From: Vibrio ziniensis
GTDB lineage: Bacteria; Pseudomonadota; Gammaproteobacteria; Enterobacterales; Vibrionaceae
Reading direction: 5' to 3'
Assembly (NCBI RefSeq): GCF_011064285.1
Contig: NZ_CP049331.1
Span: 1,984,001-2,048,000 of the forward strand
Length of the DNA stretch: 64,000 nt
Under the pieces are notes generated by a model that saw nothing but the letters and a program-made list of their open reading frames with translations, was not told the DNA's origin and did no database searches. Of this stretch, positions 18,186 through 28,365 are shown in pieces (positions within the stretch are counted from its first letter, which is position 1; the number at the start of each line of letters is the position of its first letter). The translations under genes and the position numbers were made by a program.

Positions 18186-18229
18186 CATCACCGCCGTTGA
18201 TGATGTCAGAACATAAGTTTCACAACTTA
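18186..18229 (-). ncRNA. ANTAR-type dual-hexaloop RNA element in the nasF leader
   Basis: Two hairpins in the transcript (minus strand). P1 (18214-18229): five-base stem UAAGU/ACUUA with hexaloop UGUGAA. P2 (18186-18205): seven-base stem CAUCAUC/GGUGAUG with hexaloop AACGGC, which has A at loop position 1 and G at position 4, the recognition signature of ANTAR proteins. The next structure downstream is the leader terminator. ANTAR proteins such as NasR stabilise P1-P2 so the terminator cannot form. Seen by eye; folding energy not computed. Confidence 0.75.
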
Positions 18230-18390
18230 CACCAAATTTTGTCTAAAAATAGTAATCCAATTTATATGCCAATTTTTATAGTTACTATTTTTCAATCACT
18301 TAAAACACAACACTTATTTTTATGAGGATTAATCTGCATTTCTAAGTGCAACCTGCACCAAATGAACAATTTTCCTCTACCCCCAAAGTA

Positions 18391-18978
18391 TTAATTAGCA
18401 CTAATACTATCAAAGGTATGAATCACATTCTTTGCGACCTGCGCCATGGTTAGGCTCGATTGCATCGCTGAACTTCTTAATACGCGGTAAGCATTCTCTT
18501 CATCAAGAGCATGCATTCTCATCAATAGCCCTTTGGCTTTTTCAATCCATTTTCTCTCTTCTAACTTAGAAGTGAGCTGATGAATTTCTTTTTGCAGCGC
18601 TATGCTTTTTTCGCGAACCTGAACGGAATACTCTATCCAAGGCTTTAGGTCAAAAGATGAATCAAAAGGCAGGATAACAAAGTCGTTAGACTCTGGCAGT
18701 CTATTGATATCATTAGAATTTAGCTGCTTAAGAATCACAAGAAGAGGAACTTGTTTATCCTTGCAGAATTCAACAATCAAACGCAGTTCAGCGGTTGGCT
18801 GGCGCCAAGATACAACCACGGTTGAGCGTTTTTCACGCCCAACCATTTGCTCTAGTTGTACCAACTGACACGCAACAATATGGTCATAATGAAGAGCAAG
18901 TTTAGCGCTGAGACCCGCTTGATCACTGATGCTATCACTACAAACTATCACTGGTTGAGACGTTGTTGAAAGAGACAT
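18391..18978 (-). CDS. nasT: ANTAR-domain nitrate/nitrite-responsive antiterminator (NasT/NasR type)
   Basis: 195 residues from the ATG at 18978, which has AGGGA at a proper distance; the ATG two codons upstream would sit directly on that sequence. N-terminal about 120 residues: receiver-like fold without a clear phospho-acceptor (VIVCSDSISDQAGLSAKLAL, VVSWRQPTAELRLIVEFC). Then a coiled linker (REKSIALQKEIHQLTSKLEER) and a C-terminal ANTAR domain (WIEKAKGLLMRMHALDEENAYRVLRSSAM) with the conserved alanine and helical pattern. ANTAR proteins bind paired hexaloop hairpins and prevent termination. Such a pair lies in the nasF leader immediately downstream, and a leader terminator precedes nasA. 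Named by family and context; the N-terminus resembles NasT rather than the NIT-domain NasR. Confidence 0.88.
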   Translation of the reverse strand: MSLSTTSQPVIVCSDSISDQAGLSAKLALHYDHIVACQLVQLEQMVGREKRSTVVVSWRQPTAELRLIVEFCKDKQVPLLVILKQLNSNDINRLPESNDFVILPFDSSFDLKPWIEYSVQVREKSIALQKEIHQLTSKLEERKWIEKAKGLLMRMHALDEENAYRVLRSSAMQSSLTMAQVAKNVIHTFDSISAN

Positions 18979-19130
18979 AACCATTCCCTGTATTCATTGA
19001 ACCCTATATTCAATTGAGCAAAGAATGTACCAGTTTTAAATTTGATTTTTATTTAATTAAAAACAATACGTTACAGGCATTAAGTAAAAATCCATACCAC
19101 TTTATAGGTATAAAATACTGAGCAGAGAGA

Positions 19131-20087
19131 TTATCCGTGAGAAAGCACATAAGCCTTCCAGTATGTGTACGCACTTTCAAACGCCTTCTCTCTGTCATGA
19201 AGCTCGGCAAAGAGTACCGCCGCCATAGTTGATACCACAGTATTTGCCATCATCGACATCTCTTCTGCGGGCGTTTTCATCGGGCATACCGCTAATGTTT
19301 CGATTTCCGATATGTACTGTTCAGGCCAATAAAAAGACTCAACGCCTGTTGGCTGACTCAGCCAAACAGTTTGGCTCACTTTAGGATTGTATTCGGACTC
19401 TCCAGAGACGCCTTTAAACGAAATAACGGCGTGAGATGTCTTACCAATCACATGCTCCACTTCAGCGTGCAATTGTTGAAAACCTGGATGAAAGCTTCCT
19501 CGAATCCCAATCTTGCCACCGCCAGGGTTTAGAGCGCGCACTACTGTGTTAATTGGCGTTCTTAAACCATAACGGTTCTTCCAACTGATCATCAGCTCTG
19601 CTTGAGGTGCAAAAGCGTTCAATGGAAGATAAGCAATACCGACTGTTTGAAGTAAAAGCTGTGCATGTTCAGTATCTGATGCCATTGGAATACCGAAAGT
19701 AGGCAGGTAATCTTCCGCGTGCTCACGGGATGCGGGCTTGTCGTTATAACCATGAAGAAGCACTTTGAATCCGTTATCGGCAAGAATTTTCGCAGCTAAT
19801 AAATGCCATGGTTTACCCGCCGATGCTCGTTTACCAGCGTAACAAGGCCAGTCGATATCAGCGCCCAAATTAGGAACACGAGACTGAAAGGCTTTCACAA
19901 ATCCTGCAATTTCATCATTGGTTTCGTTCTGTACTCGTATCAGCATAAGTAACATCGCCATCTGATCATCGTCGAATTCGCCACTGAGATATTCGTCCAT
20001 CACCTGAAATGCTTGATCAAATGAAAGCGGCTTTCTTCCTCGCTCTCCTCGTCCAACGGTTCGAATACACTCTTTAATTATGCTCAT
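19131..20087 (-). CDS. TrpD2/YbiB-like glycosyltransferase-family protein
   Basis: 318 residues related to anthranilate phosphoribosyltransferase: an N-terminal helical domain (LSFDQAFQVMDEYLSGEFDDDQMAMLLMLIRVQNETNDEIAGFV) and a glycosyltransferase-3-like body (ASAGKPWHLLAAKILADNGFKVLLHG, RTPINTVVRALNPGG). The phosphoribosyl pyrophosphate loop of TrpD (GTGGD) reads YAGKRASAGKPW here, so TrpD catalysis is unlikely. E. coli YbiB of this family binds nucleic acid. It lies 40 bases after cobA and upstream of nasT, inside the nitrate assimilation block. Role there unknown. Confidence 0.75.
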   Translation of the reverse strand: MSIIKECIRTVGRGERGRKPLSFDQAFQVMDEYLSGEFDDDQMAMLLMLIRVQNETNDEIAGFVKAFQSRVPNLGADIDWPCYAGKRASAGKPWHLLAAKILADNGFKVLLHGYNDKPASREHAEDYLPTFGIPMASDTEHAQLLLQTVGIAYLPLNAFAPQAELMISWKNRYGLRTPINTVVRALNPGGGKIGIRGSFHPGFQQLHAEVEHVIGKTSHAVISFKGVSGESEYNPKVSQTVWLSQPTGVESFYWPEQYISEIETLAVCPMKTPAEEMSMMANTVVSTMAAVLFAELHDREKAFESAYTYWKAYVLSHG

Positions 20088-20127
20088 GACAACCTCATCG
20101 CTTACTGATCATTAGTAATAGGACAGT

Positions 20128-21006
20128 TTATAAATACGCAGATTCCGCTTGCATACGTGTCGTTTGCGCGGTCTGAATTAACTGCTCTCTAAGCTTGACG
20201 ACATCGCCCATAATAATCAATGCCGGACTTAAACCTTTTAGGTCTTCGGCCGTTTGTGTAAGTTGATGAAGCTCGAAAGTCACCACAGTTTGATTTACAG
20301 AACAGCCTTGCCCAACCACAGCGACCGGAGTGTCCGCCGATAGACCGTGCTGCATTAAGCCTTCTTGAATCGAATTTGCATTCTCAAGCCCCATATAGAA
20401 CACCAGAGTTTGACCACTGGCTACCAGCCCAGCCCATGCAGGCAAAGCCCCTGTCACTACCTGACCTGTAATTAAAGTAACACTGCGAGCAACCTGACGG
20501 TGCGTGAGAGGAATAAGCGCACTGGACGAACAGCCAATAGCTGCGGTAATCCCCGGAATCACCTGATAAGCGATATTGTGCTTAACCAATTCCAGCGCTT
20601 CTTCACCACCACGACCGAAAATAAATGGGTCTCCACCTTTTAAACGCACAACTTGTAATCCTTTCTGTGCAAACTCTACCAGCAAGCGGTTGGTTTCCTC
20701 CTGCTTAAGACTTGGTAATCCACAGCGCTTGCCGACATAAACCATCTCCGCGTCAGGATTAACAAGGTCGAGAATGTCACGCCCAACCAATCGGTCATAA
20801 ACGACAACATCGGCTGTTTGAATCACTTTCAGCGCTTTCACCGTTAATAAATCAGGATCATTCGGTCCTGCTCCAACAAGATAAACAAAGCCTTGTTTGT
20901 CACTCGAAGAACTGCGGCGAGTCAAAGTAGGCGTTTCACAATAATGACGTTCATGTACAGTAAAGCTTTCTGGTGTACGAACGGTTGTGTGGGATCGCAT
21001 TTTCAT
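20128..21006 (-). CDS. cobA: Uroporphyrinogen-III C-methyltransferase
   Basis: 292 residues. It makes precorrin-2 from uroporphyrinogen III with two SAM, the first step to siroheme, which NirB needs. GFVYLVGAGPNDPDLLTVKAL is the opening motif, VVYDRLVGRDIL follows, VRLKGGDPFIFGRGGEEAL is the GGDP SAM-binding motif, and VIPGITAAIGCSSSALIPLTHR is the second. A 38-residue N-terminal extension precedes the domain. AAGGAG lies six bases before the ATG, and nasA ends 11 bases upstream. It lacks the oxidase/ferrochelatase part of CysG, so those steps must be supplied elsewhere. Confidence 0.93.
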   Translation of the reverse strand: MKMRSHTTVRTPESFTVHERHYCETPTLTRRSSSSDKQGFVYLVGAGPNDPDLLTVKALKVIQTADVVVYDRLVGRDILDLVNPDAEMVYVGKRCGLPSLKQEETNRLLVEFAQKGLQVVRLKGGDPFIFGRGGEEALELVKHNIAYQVIPGITAAIGCSSSALIPLTHRQVARSVTLITGQVVTGALPAWAGLVASGQTLVFYMGLENANSIQEGLMQHGLSADTPVAVVGQGCSVNQTVVTFELHQLTQTAEDLKGLSPALIIMGDVVKLREQLIQTAQTTRMQAESAYL

Positions 21007-21016
21007 CGCAAACTCC

Positions 21017-23638
21017 TTATGCCTTGCTCACAGCAATTGTTTGATAACTTTTAAGAATCTTGTTCACTTCGGGCACACATGAACCGCAATTTGAGCCGCA
21101 TTTCAGTTTGGATTGCAGCTGATTTAACGTGACGCAGCCATCCTGCTCAATGGCATTTTGGATCTGCTTATCTGTGACTCGAAAACAACTACACACCAAC
21201 TGACTTTGTGCTTTTTCACCCGCTATGGAGATGATGGAATTGAGGCTAAGGGGCTGACCGATAAGCGATGTGATGGCGTTGTAGTCTTGTTCCAATGGTT
21301 GAGGAGAAACAAGCACCACACCGGTTACTGTCATTAGCGGCTGATTGCCCGTTTGACGACCAATCACCATCATCCAACCATCAGGCAGATCCCAGCGGAA
21401 AACTTTCTCACCTTGGTTAATCGCAAACATGGATTTGTCTAAAGCAGTCAGGTTTGCAAAACGGACCACAATGCCGCCGTCATCCACCTGGCAACTGCGA
21501 TAGTCACTACAAGGTAAGTCCCTCTCTTGTCCAACATACAGACCGAAGCTTTGCATTTGCACAGGAGCAATGTGAACGTTCGAAGACTTGAATGCCGGTT
21601 GACCTGAAATAGGGTCAACAATGCTTGAAACCGTGCGGTTAACTTGAGACTGCGCGCTGTAGCGTCCAGCCCAATGCATTGACATGAATAGCTGCTTGCC
21701 AGACAGACCGTCGTCAAACTTCACCTTAACGAAAATGCACGAGTCTGATTCATCGGAAACGCTGCGAAGTGCTGCGCAATAGCCCTCTTTTAAACCTATT
21801 GTCTCCGCGCTGAGTTTATTGACATAAATCGTTGGCTCAACTTCACCGGCAGCAAGCTTGGCAACATGCCCTGTACGAGTCATGGTGTGCCATTGGTCAC
21901 GCTGCCTACCCGTATTTAGCCACCAGCCATGATTAGCTTCCACAAGTGCTTTTACCGCTACAAATTGGGCTTTCCCCGAAGCGGTAGAAAATACGCCATC
22001 ACGATAAGGCGCTTCGCTATCTAGTGGCCACTGCGTCGGCTGCCAAGTTGCGTATTCGTCATCTGAAATTGAAGCGAACTTAGACAGATCGAACAGGTAA
22101 TGTGAATGGGTGTTGATCGAGCTTAACCCTGCAAACTCACGGAAAACATCAGCTTCGCTCTTAAACTCAAAACCTGACTCACAATCGAGTTTTTCACAAA
22201 GTTTCTGCCCCACTTGGGTAATTGCCCACCAGTCTGGTTTTGCTTCACCCGGAGCAGGTAAAAAGGCGCGTTGACGAGACAAGCGACGTTCTGAGTTCGT
22301 CACCATACCCTGCTTTTCTCCCCAACCTGCGGCAGGTAATACGAGATCTGCATACGCAGCCACATCACTCTGCTCTGTGATATCAGAAACCACAACAAAT
22401 TCACATTGCTCAAGGGCTCTACGCACTTGATCACTATTAGGCAAAGAAACCACAGGGTTCGTTGCCATCACCCAAAGCACTTTGATTTTCCCTGCTTCGA
22501 CCGCATCAAAGAGATCTACAGCCTTCAAACCCGGTTTGTTAGCAATCGATGGTGACTGCCAAAATTCTTGAACCAAACGTACGGATTCAACATCAAAACC
22601 ACGATGCACAGCGAGCTGGTTTGCTAGCCCTCCAACCTCTCTTCCGCCCATCGCATTGGGTTGTCCGGTCAGTGAAAATGGACCGCTTCCTTGCTTGCCA
22701 ATTTTTCCGCAAGCAAGGTGTGCATTAATAATTGCGTTACCTTTATCAACGCCGGTTTCTGACTGATTTACACCCTGGCAAAATAGAGTCAGCGCTTTTG
22801 GCTTGTTACTAAACCAGCGATAAAAAGTTCCAACATCACTGGTATTCAAACCGAGTGAACGAGCAACACTTTCTAAGGTATAACGCTCAGATTTCACTTC
22901 ATTGAACAGCTCGGAAAAGCCTTCAGTAGACGCATCGATAAAACTTTCGTTCAGCGCATCGTTATCAATCAAAAAACGAATTAAACCGTTGTATAGCAAG
23001 ACATCACCATCGTTTTCGATCGCAAGGTGCAAGTCTGCCTGTTCAGCGGTGACGGTTCTTCTTGGGTCAATGACCACCAGTTTTAATTCGGGATTGTTTT
23101 CACGGGCTTGTTGAATACGACGAAACAATACAGGGTGTGTCCAAGCCGTATTCGCTCCAACGAGCACTAACAAATCTGTATGCATGATGTCGTCGTAGTT
23201 GACCGGTACAACATCTTCACCGAACGCTCTCACATGGGCGGCTACCGCCGAAGACATACAGAGACGTGAGTTGGTATCGATGTTTGCGCTGCCTACGTAG
23301 CCTTTCATCAGTTTGTTCGCTACGTAGTAATCTTCCGTCAGTATCTGTCCGGAAACATACATCGCCACTGAGTCTGGGCCGTGGTTAATCACGGCTTGAT
23401 GGATTCTGAATGCGATCTCATCACTTGCCTGATCCCAAGAAATTTCTCTGCCCTTCATTTTTGGATACAGAAGGCGAGATGGCATGGCTAAGCTTTCTTT
23501 TAACGCTGAGCCTTTAACACATAAAGCGCCCTGATTCGCAGGATGTTGCTTATCACCTACAATCGAATCTTTGTTCGCCGTCACTCCGCAACCAACACCA
23601 CAATAGGGGCATGTGGATTGAATTTTGTTTACTGCCAT
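21017..23638 (-). CDS. nasA: Assimilatory nitrate reductase catalytic subunit
   Basis: 873 residues from the ATG at 23638 (an adjacent ATG at 23641 is possible). Readings starting further upstream would cover the leader terminator and are rejected. N-terminal 4Fe-4S motif CPYCGVGCG...GALCVKG; molybdopterin domain with NSRLCMSSAVAAHVRAFG, where the cysteine is the expected molybdenum ligand; the Mo-guanine dinucleotide contact GQPNAMGGREVGG; dinucleotide-binding C-terminal domain; and finally a BFD-type 2Fe-2S module (CSCFRVTDKQ ... CGSNCGSC), a fusion typical of NasA. It reduces nitrate to nitrite in the cytoplasm. First gene of nasA-cobA-trpD2; no NADH-reductase subunit (nasC) lies nearby. 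Confidence 0.94.
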   Translation of the reverse strand: MAVNKIQSTCPYCGVGCGVTANKDSIVGDKQHPANQGALCVKGSALKESLAMPSRLLYPKMKGREISWDQASDEIAFRIHQAVINHGPDSVAMYVSGQILTEDYYVANKLMKGYVGSANIDTNSRLCMSSAVAAHVRAFGEDVVPVNYDDIMHTDLLVLVGANTAWTHPVLFRRIQQARENNPELKLVVIDPRRTVTAEQADLHLAIENDGDVLLYNGLIRFLIDNDALNESFIDASTEGFSELFNEVKSERYTLESVARSLGLNTSDVGTFYRWFSNKPKALTLFCQGVNQSETGVDKGNAIINAHLACGKIGKQGSGPFSLTGQPNAMGGREVGGLANQLAVHRGFDVESVRLVQEFWQSPSIANKPGLKAVDLFDAVEAGKIKVLWVMATNPVVSLPNSDQVRRALEQCEFVVVSDITEQSDVAAYADLVLPAAGWGEKQGMVTNSERRLSRQRAFLPAPGEAKPDWWAITQVGQKLCEKLDCESGFEFKSEADVFREFAGLSSINTHSHYLFDLSKFASISDDEYATWQPTQWPLDSEAPYRDGVFSTASGKAQFVAVKALVEANHGWWLNTGRQRDQWHTMTRTGHVAKLAAGEVEPTIYVNKLSAETIGLKEGYCAALRSVSDESDSCIFVKVKFDDGLSGKQLFMSMHWAGRYSAQSQVNRTVSSIVDPISGQPAFKSSNVHIAPVQMQSFGLYVGQERDLPCSDYRSCQVDDGGIVVRFANLTALDKSMFAINQGEKVFRWDLPDGWMMVIGRQTGNQPLMTVTGVVLVSPQPLEQDYNAITSLIGQPLSLNSIISIAGEKAQSQLVCSCFRVTDKQIQNAIEQDGCVTLNQLQSKLKCGSNCGSCVPEVNKILKSYQTIAVSKA

Positions 23639-23667
23639 CATCACTTCCCTGCTCTTATGACAAATAA

Positions 23668-23704
23668 AAAGGCGCCTTACTTCTTTAAGAAGTAAGGCGC
23701 CTTT
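23668..23704 (-). terminator. Leader terminator of the nasA operon
   Basis: A 16-base perfect stem (23668-23683 with 23689-23704, core GGCGCCTTACTTC) and five-base loop, followed on the minus strand by TTTTTATTTG, 30 bases before the nasA start. Just upstream in the transcript (23716-23733) is a hairpin with six-base arms and hexaloop UGCCCA; it lacks the A1/G4 signature. The layout mirrors the nasF leader, so NasT control is likely but less clearly supported. Confidence 0.85.
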
Positions 23705-23960
23705 GCCTATAACCATTAACTTGGGCAAGTTAACTATAATCAGATTTGGTTGATTTCTTTATAGCAATACCGATGCCAAAATTTTTACCTATATAAATCA
23801 TTTACTTAGTTTTATTGAGTGAATCTGTAGCGCACTAACTGTGTGCAAACCTGCTCCAAACAGTAACGAACATGCTAACCCCAAAGAAGTATATTCGCCG
23901 AAGCAATATTATTGCTTAAATACAAATTTTAACTCTCAATAAACAGTCTAAACACGAAGG

Positions 23961-23997
23961 CATAAAAAAACACCGAACTCTTTCGAATTCGGTGTTT
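23961..23997 (-). terminator. Terminator of serS
   Basis: AAACACCGAA (23968-23977) pairs with TTCGGTGTTT (23988-23997), followed on the minus strand by a run of seven T. It lies 30 bases beyond the serS stop. Between it and the nasA leader (23740-23960) I see only AT-rich sequence that should carry the nasA promoter; no clear hexamers. Confidence 0.85.
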
Positions 23998-24027
23998 AGT
24001 GATAATTGCTTAATCAGTTAATAAAGA

Positions 24028-25383
<1,356 letters not shown>

Positions 25384-25437
25384 TTAAGCAGTCCATACGT
25401 ATTGAATTTATAACTTGTCAAAGATAACGAAAAGACA

Positions 25438-26787
25438 CTATTTTTCATAGCGCTTTTGTGGGCTTTTTGCGTCTAAATCCGCCAGATAATCTAACTTTTC
25501 ACCTATCTTAGTCTCTAAGCCGCGATTTGTTGGCTGATAGTAGCGTGTTCCTTTCATTTCAGGTGGTAAATAGCGTTCGCCAGCAGCGTATGCGCCAGGT
25601 TCATCATGTGCGTAACGATATCCAGCACCGTAGCCTAAATCTTTCATCAAGTTGGTTGGTGCATTTCTCAAATGATATGGCACTTCATATTCAGGAAGAT
25701 TATGTGCATCGGATAACGCTTGTTTCCAAGCTGAATACACCGCATTACTTTTTGGAGCACAAGCCAGATAGACAATCGCTTGAGCTATCGCTCTTTCACC
25801 TTCTGCCGGACCAACACGCGTGAAACAATCCCACGCAGATAACGCCACTTGCATAGCGCGAGGGTCAGCATTACCTATGTCTTCCGATGCAATGGCTAAT
25901 AGACGACGCGCAATATATAAGGGGTCACACCCTGCTGAAATCATACGGGCTGCCCAGTACAAAGCACCATCAGGATTTGAGCCACGAATGGATTTGTGAA
26001 CCGCTGAGATTAAGTCATACCAAATATCTCCTTTGTTATCAAAGCGCGAGACTTTCTCACCAGCAACTTCAGCAAGCAGGCTCAATGTAATCAGTTTCTG
26101 TCCTTGCTCATCTTCTTCTGCCATATCGTAGAGCAGTTCAAGATAGTTCAGTGACATTCTGGCATCACCACTAACCAGCTCCGATAAACGATCCAATACG
26201 TTATCTTTAAATACAGCTTTGGTTCTTCCTAAGCCTTTCTCAGAATCGTTCACCGCCTGTTCCAAAGCTTGATGAATTTCTTCTTTACTCAGAGAAGTTA
26301 GCTTATAAACACGCGCTCGCGACAGCAAAGCGTTGTTCAGTTCAAACGATGGGTTTTCAGTGGTAGCACCAATGAAGGTAACTGTTCCATCTTCAATATG
26401 AGGCAAAAATGCATCTTGTTGAGACTTGTTAAATCGATGTACTTCGTCAACAAACAATATGGTTCTGCGCCCAGTCAGTTTGTTTTCTCTGGCTTTTTCT
26501 ATCGCTAGACGTATCTCTTTCACTCCAGAAGTCACCGCAGATACACGTTCAACTTCCGCGTTAGCATAATTTGCAGCGACTTCAGCCAATGTTGTTTTTC
26601 CGGTACCAGGAGGCCCCCACAAAATCATTGAGTGAATTTGTCCAGCTTCTAAAGCCTTACGCAAAGGCTTGCCGGCTCCCAATATATGTTGCTGACCAAT
26701 ATATTGGTCAACAGTTTGTGGACGCATACGTGCAGCAAGGGGACGAAAATCTTCATCCCCTGAAAAATCTAAAGAGTAGTTACTCAC
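25438..26787 (-). CDS. rarA: Replication-associated recombination protein A (AAA+ ATPase)
   Basis: 449 residues. [23 protein letters not shown] opens the protein, Walker A is [14 protein letters not shown], Walker B is [16 protein letters not shown], sensor 1 is [14 protein letters not shown], and the arginine-finger region is [10 protein letters not shown]. The C-terminal MgsA domain contains [31 protein letters not shown]. RarA acts at stalled replication forks and is related to clamp-loader and Werner-interacting (WRNIP1) proteins. It follows lolA by 24 bases. Confidence 0.96.
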   Translation of the reverse strand: MSNYSLDFSGDEDFRPLAARMRPQTVDQYIGQQHILGAGKPLRKALEAGQIHSMILWGPPGTGKTTLAEVAANYANAEVERVSAVTSGVKEIRLAIEKARENKLTGRRTILFVDEVHRFNKSQQDAFLPHIEDGTVTFIGATTENPSFELNNALLSRARVYKLTSLSKEEIHQALEQAVNDSEKGLGRTKAVFKDNVLDRLSELVSGDARMSLNYLELLYDMAEEDEQGQKLITLSLLAEVAGEKVSRFDNKGDIWYDLISAVHKSIRGSNPDGALYWAARMISAGCDPLYIARRLLAIASEDIGNADPRAMQVALSAWDCFTRVGPAEGERAIAQAIVYLACAPKSNAVYSAWKQALSDAHNLPEYEVPYHLRNAPTNLMKDLGYGAGYRYAHDEPGAYAAGERYLPPEMKGTRYYQPTNRGLETKIGEKLDYLADLDAKSPQKRYEK

Positions 26788-26811
26788 TGTGCCAATTACC
26801 TAGATCCATCG

Positions 26812-27408
26812 TTAGTTACGTTGGTCATCAACTTCCACGCCTTCAGGAACTTCAAATGTGAATCGATTCGTTGCCGGCTTTTGCTGTTTTACACTGTTAA
26901 AACTAAACAAGCTTTTCTGACCATCTTGTTCTAATACATTAAAACCTTTTACCACACCTTTATCATCAATCGTTATTTGAAATTGACCTTGATTCGATTC
27001 AACAGCTATCGGCGTCAGGGTGAAAACGTCGTTGTCTTGTTCAACTTTATAGGCATCCCAGTCGCTCGCACGATTACGTGTCAGCAAAACAAATGGCGTC
27101 TGTTCCATTGCTTGCTCTTGGTTGTAGATTGTAACCTGTTCGATAAATGGGCTGTAGTACCAGAGAGATTTACCATCAGAAACCAACAAGTTTTCATCAG
27201 GTTCAAGAGTCTCCCAACGGAAAAGACTTGGGCGAGCGATATCAACTAACCCACTACCATCCATCACGATTTCACCATCAGGGCTAATTACTTGTTGTTG
27301 AAATTTTGCACTAAAGCCATCCGTTAGTGCGAGACGCTCACTTAAATTCTCTTTCGGTGCAGCCAATACAGAGAAACTACACATTAAAAGAGCAAACCAT
27401 TTCTTCAT
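26812..27408 (-). CDS. lolA: Outer-membrane lipoprotein carrier protein LolA
   Basis: 198 residues. A short signal peptide ([16 protein letters not shown], cleavage near AAP) is followed by [45 protein letters not shown], the diagnostic LolA start including the conserved RPxxFRWE. It shuttles lipoproteins across the periplasm from LolCDE to LolB. It is the head of lolA-rarA, with serS following. A second LolA-like protein lies at 56545 in the pigment cluster; this one is the housekeeping copy. Confidence 0.95.
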   Translation of the reverse strand: MKKWFALLMCSFSVLAAPKENLSERLALTDGFSAKFQQQVISPDGEIVMDGSGLVDIARPSLFRWETLEPDENLLVSDGKSLWYYSPFIEQVTIYNQEQAMEQTPFVLLTRNRASDWDAYKVEQDNDVFTLTPIAVESNQGQFQITIDDKGVVKGFNVLEQDGQKSLFSFNSVKQQKPATNRFTFEVPEGVEVDDQRN

Positions 27409-27503
27409 TGCTTTCGGCTCCTAGCCAATTCGTGTAAGGAAGTTATATCTGAGATTCTTCCTTGTTATGTCAACCTTATGTGGAAAAATTCGAATTTCTG
27501 GCT

Positions 27504-28124
27504 TTAGTTTCCGCAACAATGCTTAAACTTTTTACCGCTGCCACATGGACAGATTTCGTTGCGCCCGATGTTTTTATATGGGTTAACGTTTTGCGTTTTT
27601 GCACCTATCATCACTTCATCAGCAGCTAATGCGACTTCATGGATCATAAGATCAAGTTGTTTCACCATGTTTTCAAGCATTGGCAGGTCGGTAAAACCCG
27701 CTTCTTTCATTTGCTCATGTGTCTGATCTTCATCAATAGCAAGCATTAGTGTGGTGAGGAGTGCTTGTAACATTCGAATTGAACCATCAGAGGTTGCCAC
27801 CTCTTGCCACAGTGGTTCAATCGTTGGCCACAACGTCATAAAGCCTTCAGCAAAATCAGATAACGATTCATCAAAGCCGGAATCTTGCTGCTCTAACCAA
27901 GCATGCAAACCATACTCATTAAGTTTGAGTTCGTGATATTGAGCGTTAATTTGTTCAGTAATCAGAGGCTTTAAACTCTCAGCTTGATCGCCAAATATCG
28001 AACTTAACCACGATTCAGGATCTAAAGGCTTTGTGGCTACGTTAGCCGCCAGAACAACACCCTCTATAAAAGCAGGAGATTCACTGCATTCCACTGTACT
28101 CAGATTCACAAATTGATAAGTCAT
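27504..28124 (-). CDS. YecA/UPF0149 family protein with C-terminal SEC-C zinc motif
   Basis: 206 residues. The N-terminal about 175 residues are acidic and helical (YGLHAWLEQQDSGFDESLSDFAEGFMTLW), the pattern of the UPF0149/YecA family. The C-terminus is the zinc-binding SEC-C motif NEICPCGSGKKFKHCCGN, as found at the end of SecA. It probably interacts with ribosomes or the secretion machinery, as proposed for SEC-C proteins such as YecA, but no function can be fixed. Monocistronic or near so: lolA starts 95 bases beyond its stop, and dusC is divergent upstream. Confidence 0.82.
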   Translation of the reverse strand: MTYQFVNLSTVECSESPAFIEGVVLAANVATKPLDPESWLSSIFGDQAESLKPLITEQINAQYHELKLNEYGLHAWLEQQDSGFDESLSDFAEGFMTLWPTIEPLWQEVATSDGSIRMLQALLTTLMLAIDEDQTHEQMKEAGFTDLPMLENMVKQLDLMIHEVALAADEVMIGAKTQNVNPYKNIGRNEICPCGSGKKFKHCCGN

Positions 28125-28365
28125 TTAAACTCTTTTAGCTTTTGATAGTTTTGATTATTGCCATATTATAACCTGAACTTGCCGATAAGTTCTTGTGTGT
28201 ATATCCCTAAGTTTCGATTCAAAGCAGTCGAATACACAACAAAGAATAACTCCATAGTTTTTCCAGCCCGTCGTTTACCAAGGTATAGTCCGGATTTCGT
28301 GACATTTCACCGCCATACCACTACAATCTCGCCTCCATTTTTGACGGTAGTAATAAGTTCTAAGT

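Noticed and set aside
20088..20127. Possible LexA box before the TrpD2/YbiB-like gene, since E. coli ybiB is near SOS genes
   Set aside because: No CTGT-N8-ACAG pattern is present; the gene is only 40 bases from cobA and is probably read from the nasA promoter.
23639..23728. Extended start of NasA at 23728
   Set aside because: It would translate through the leader terminator hairpin; the 4Fe-4S motif starts just after the ATG at 23638, which has its own ribosome-binding sequence.
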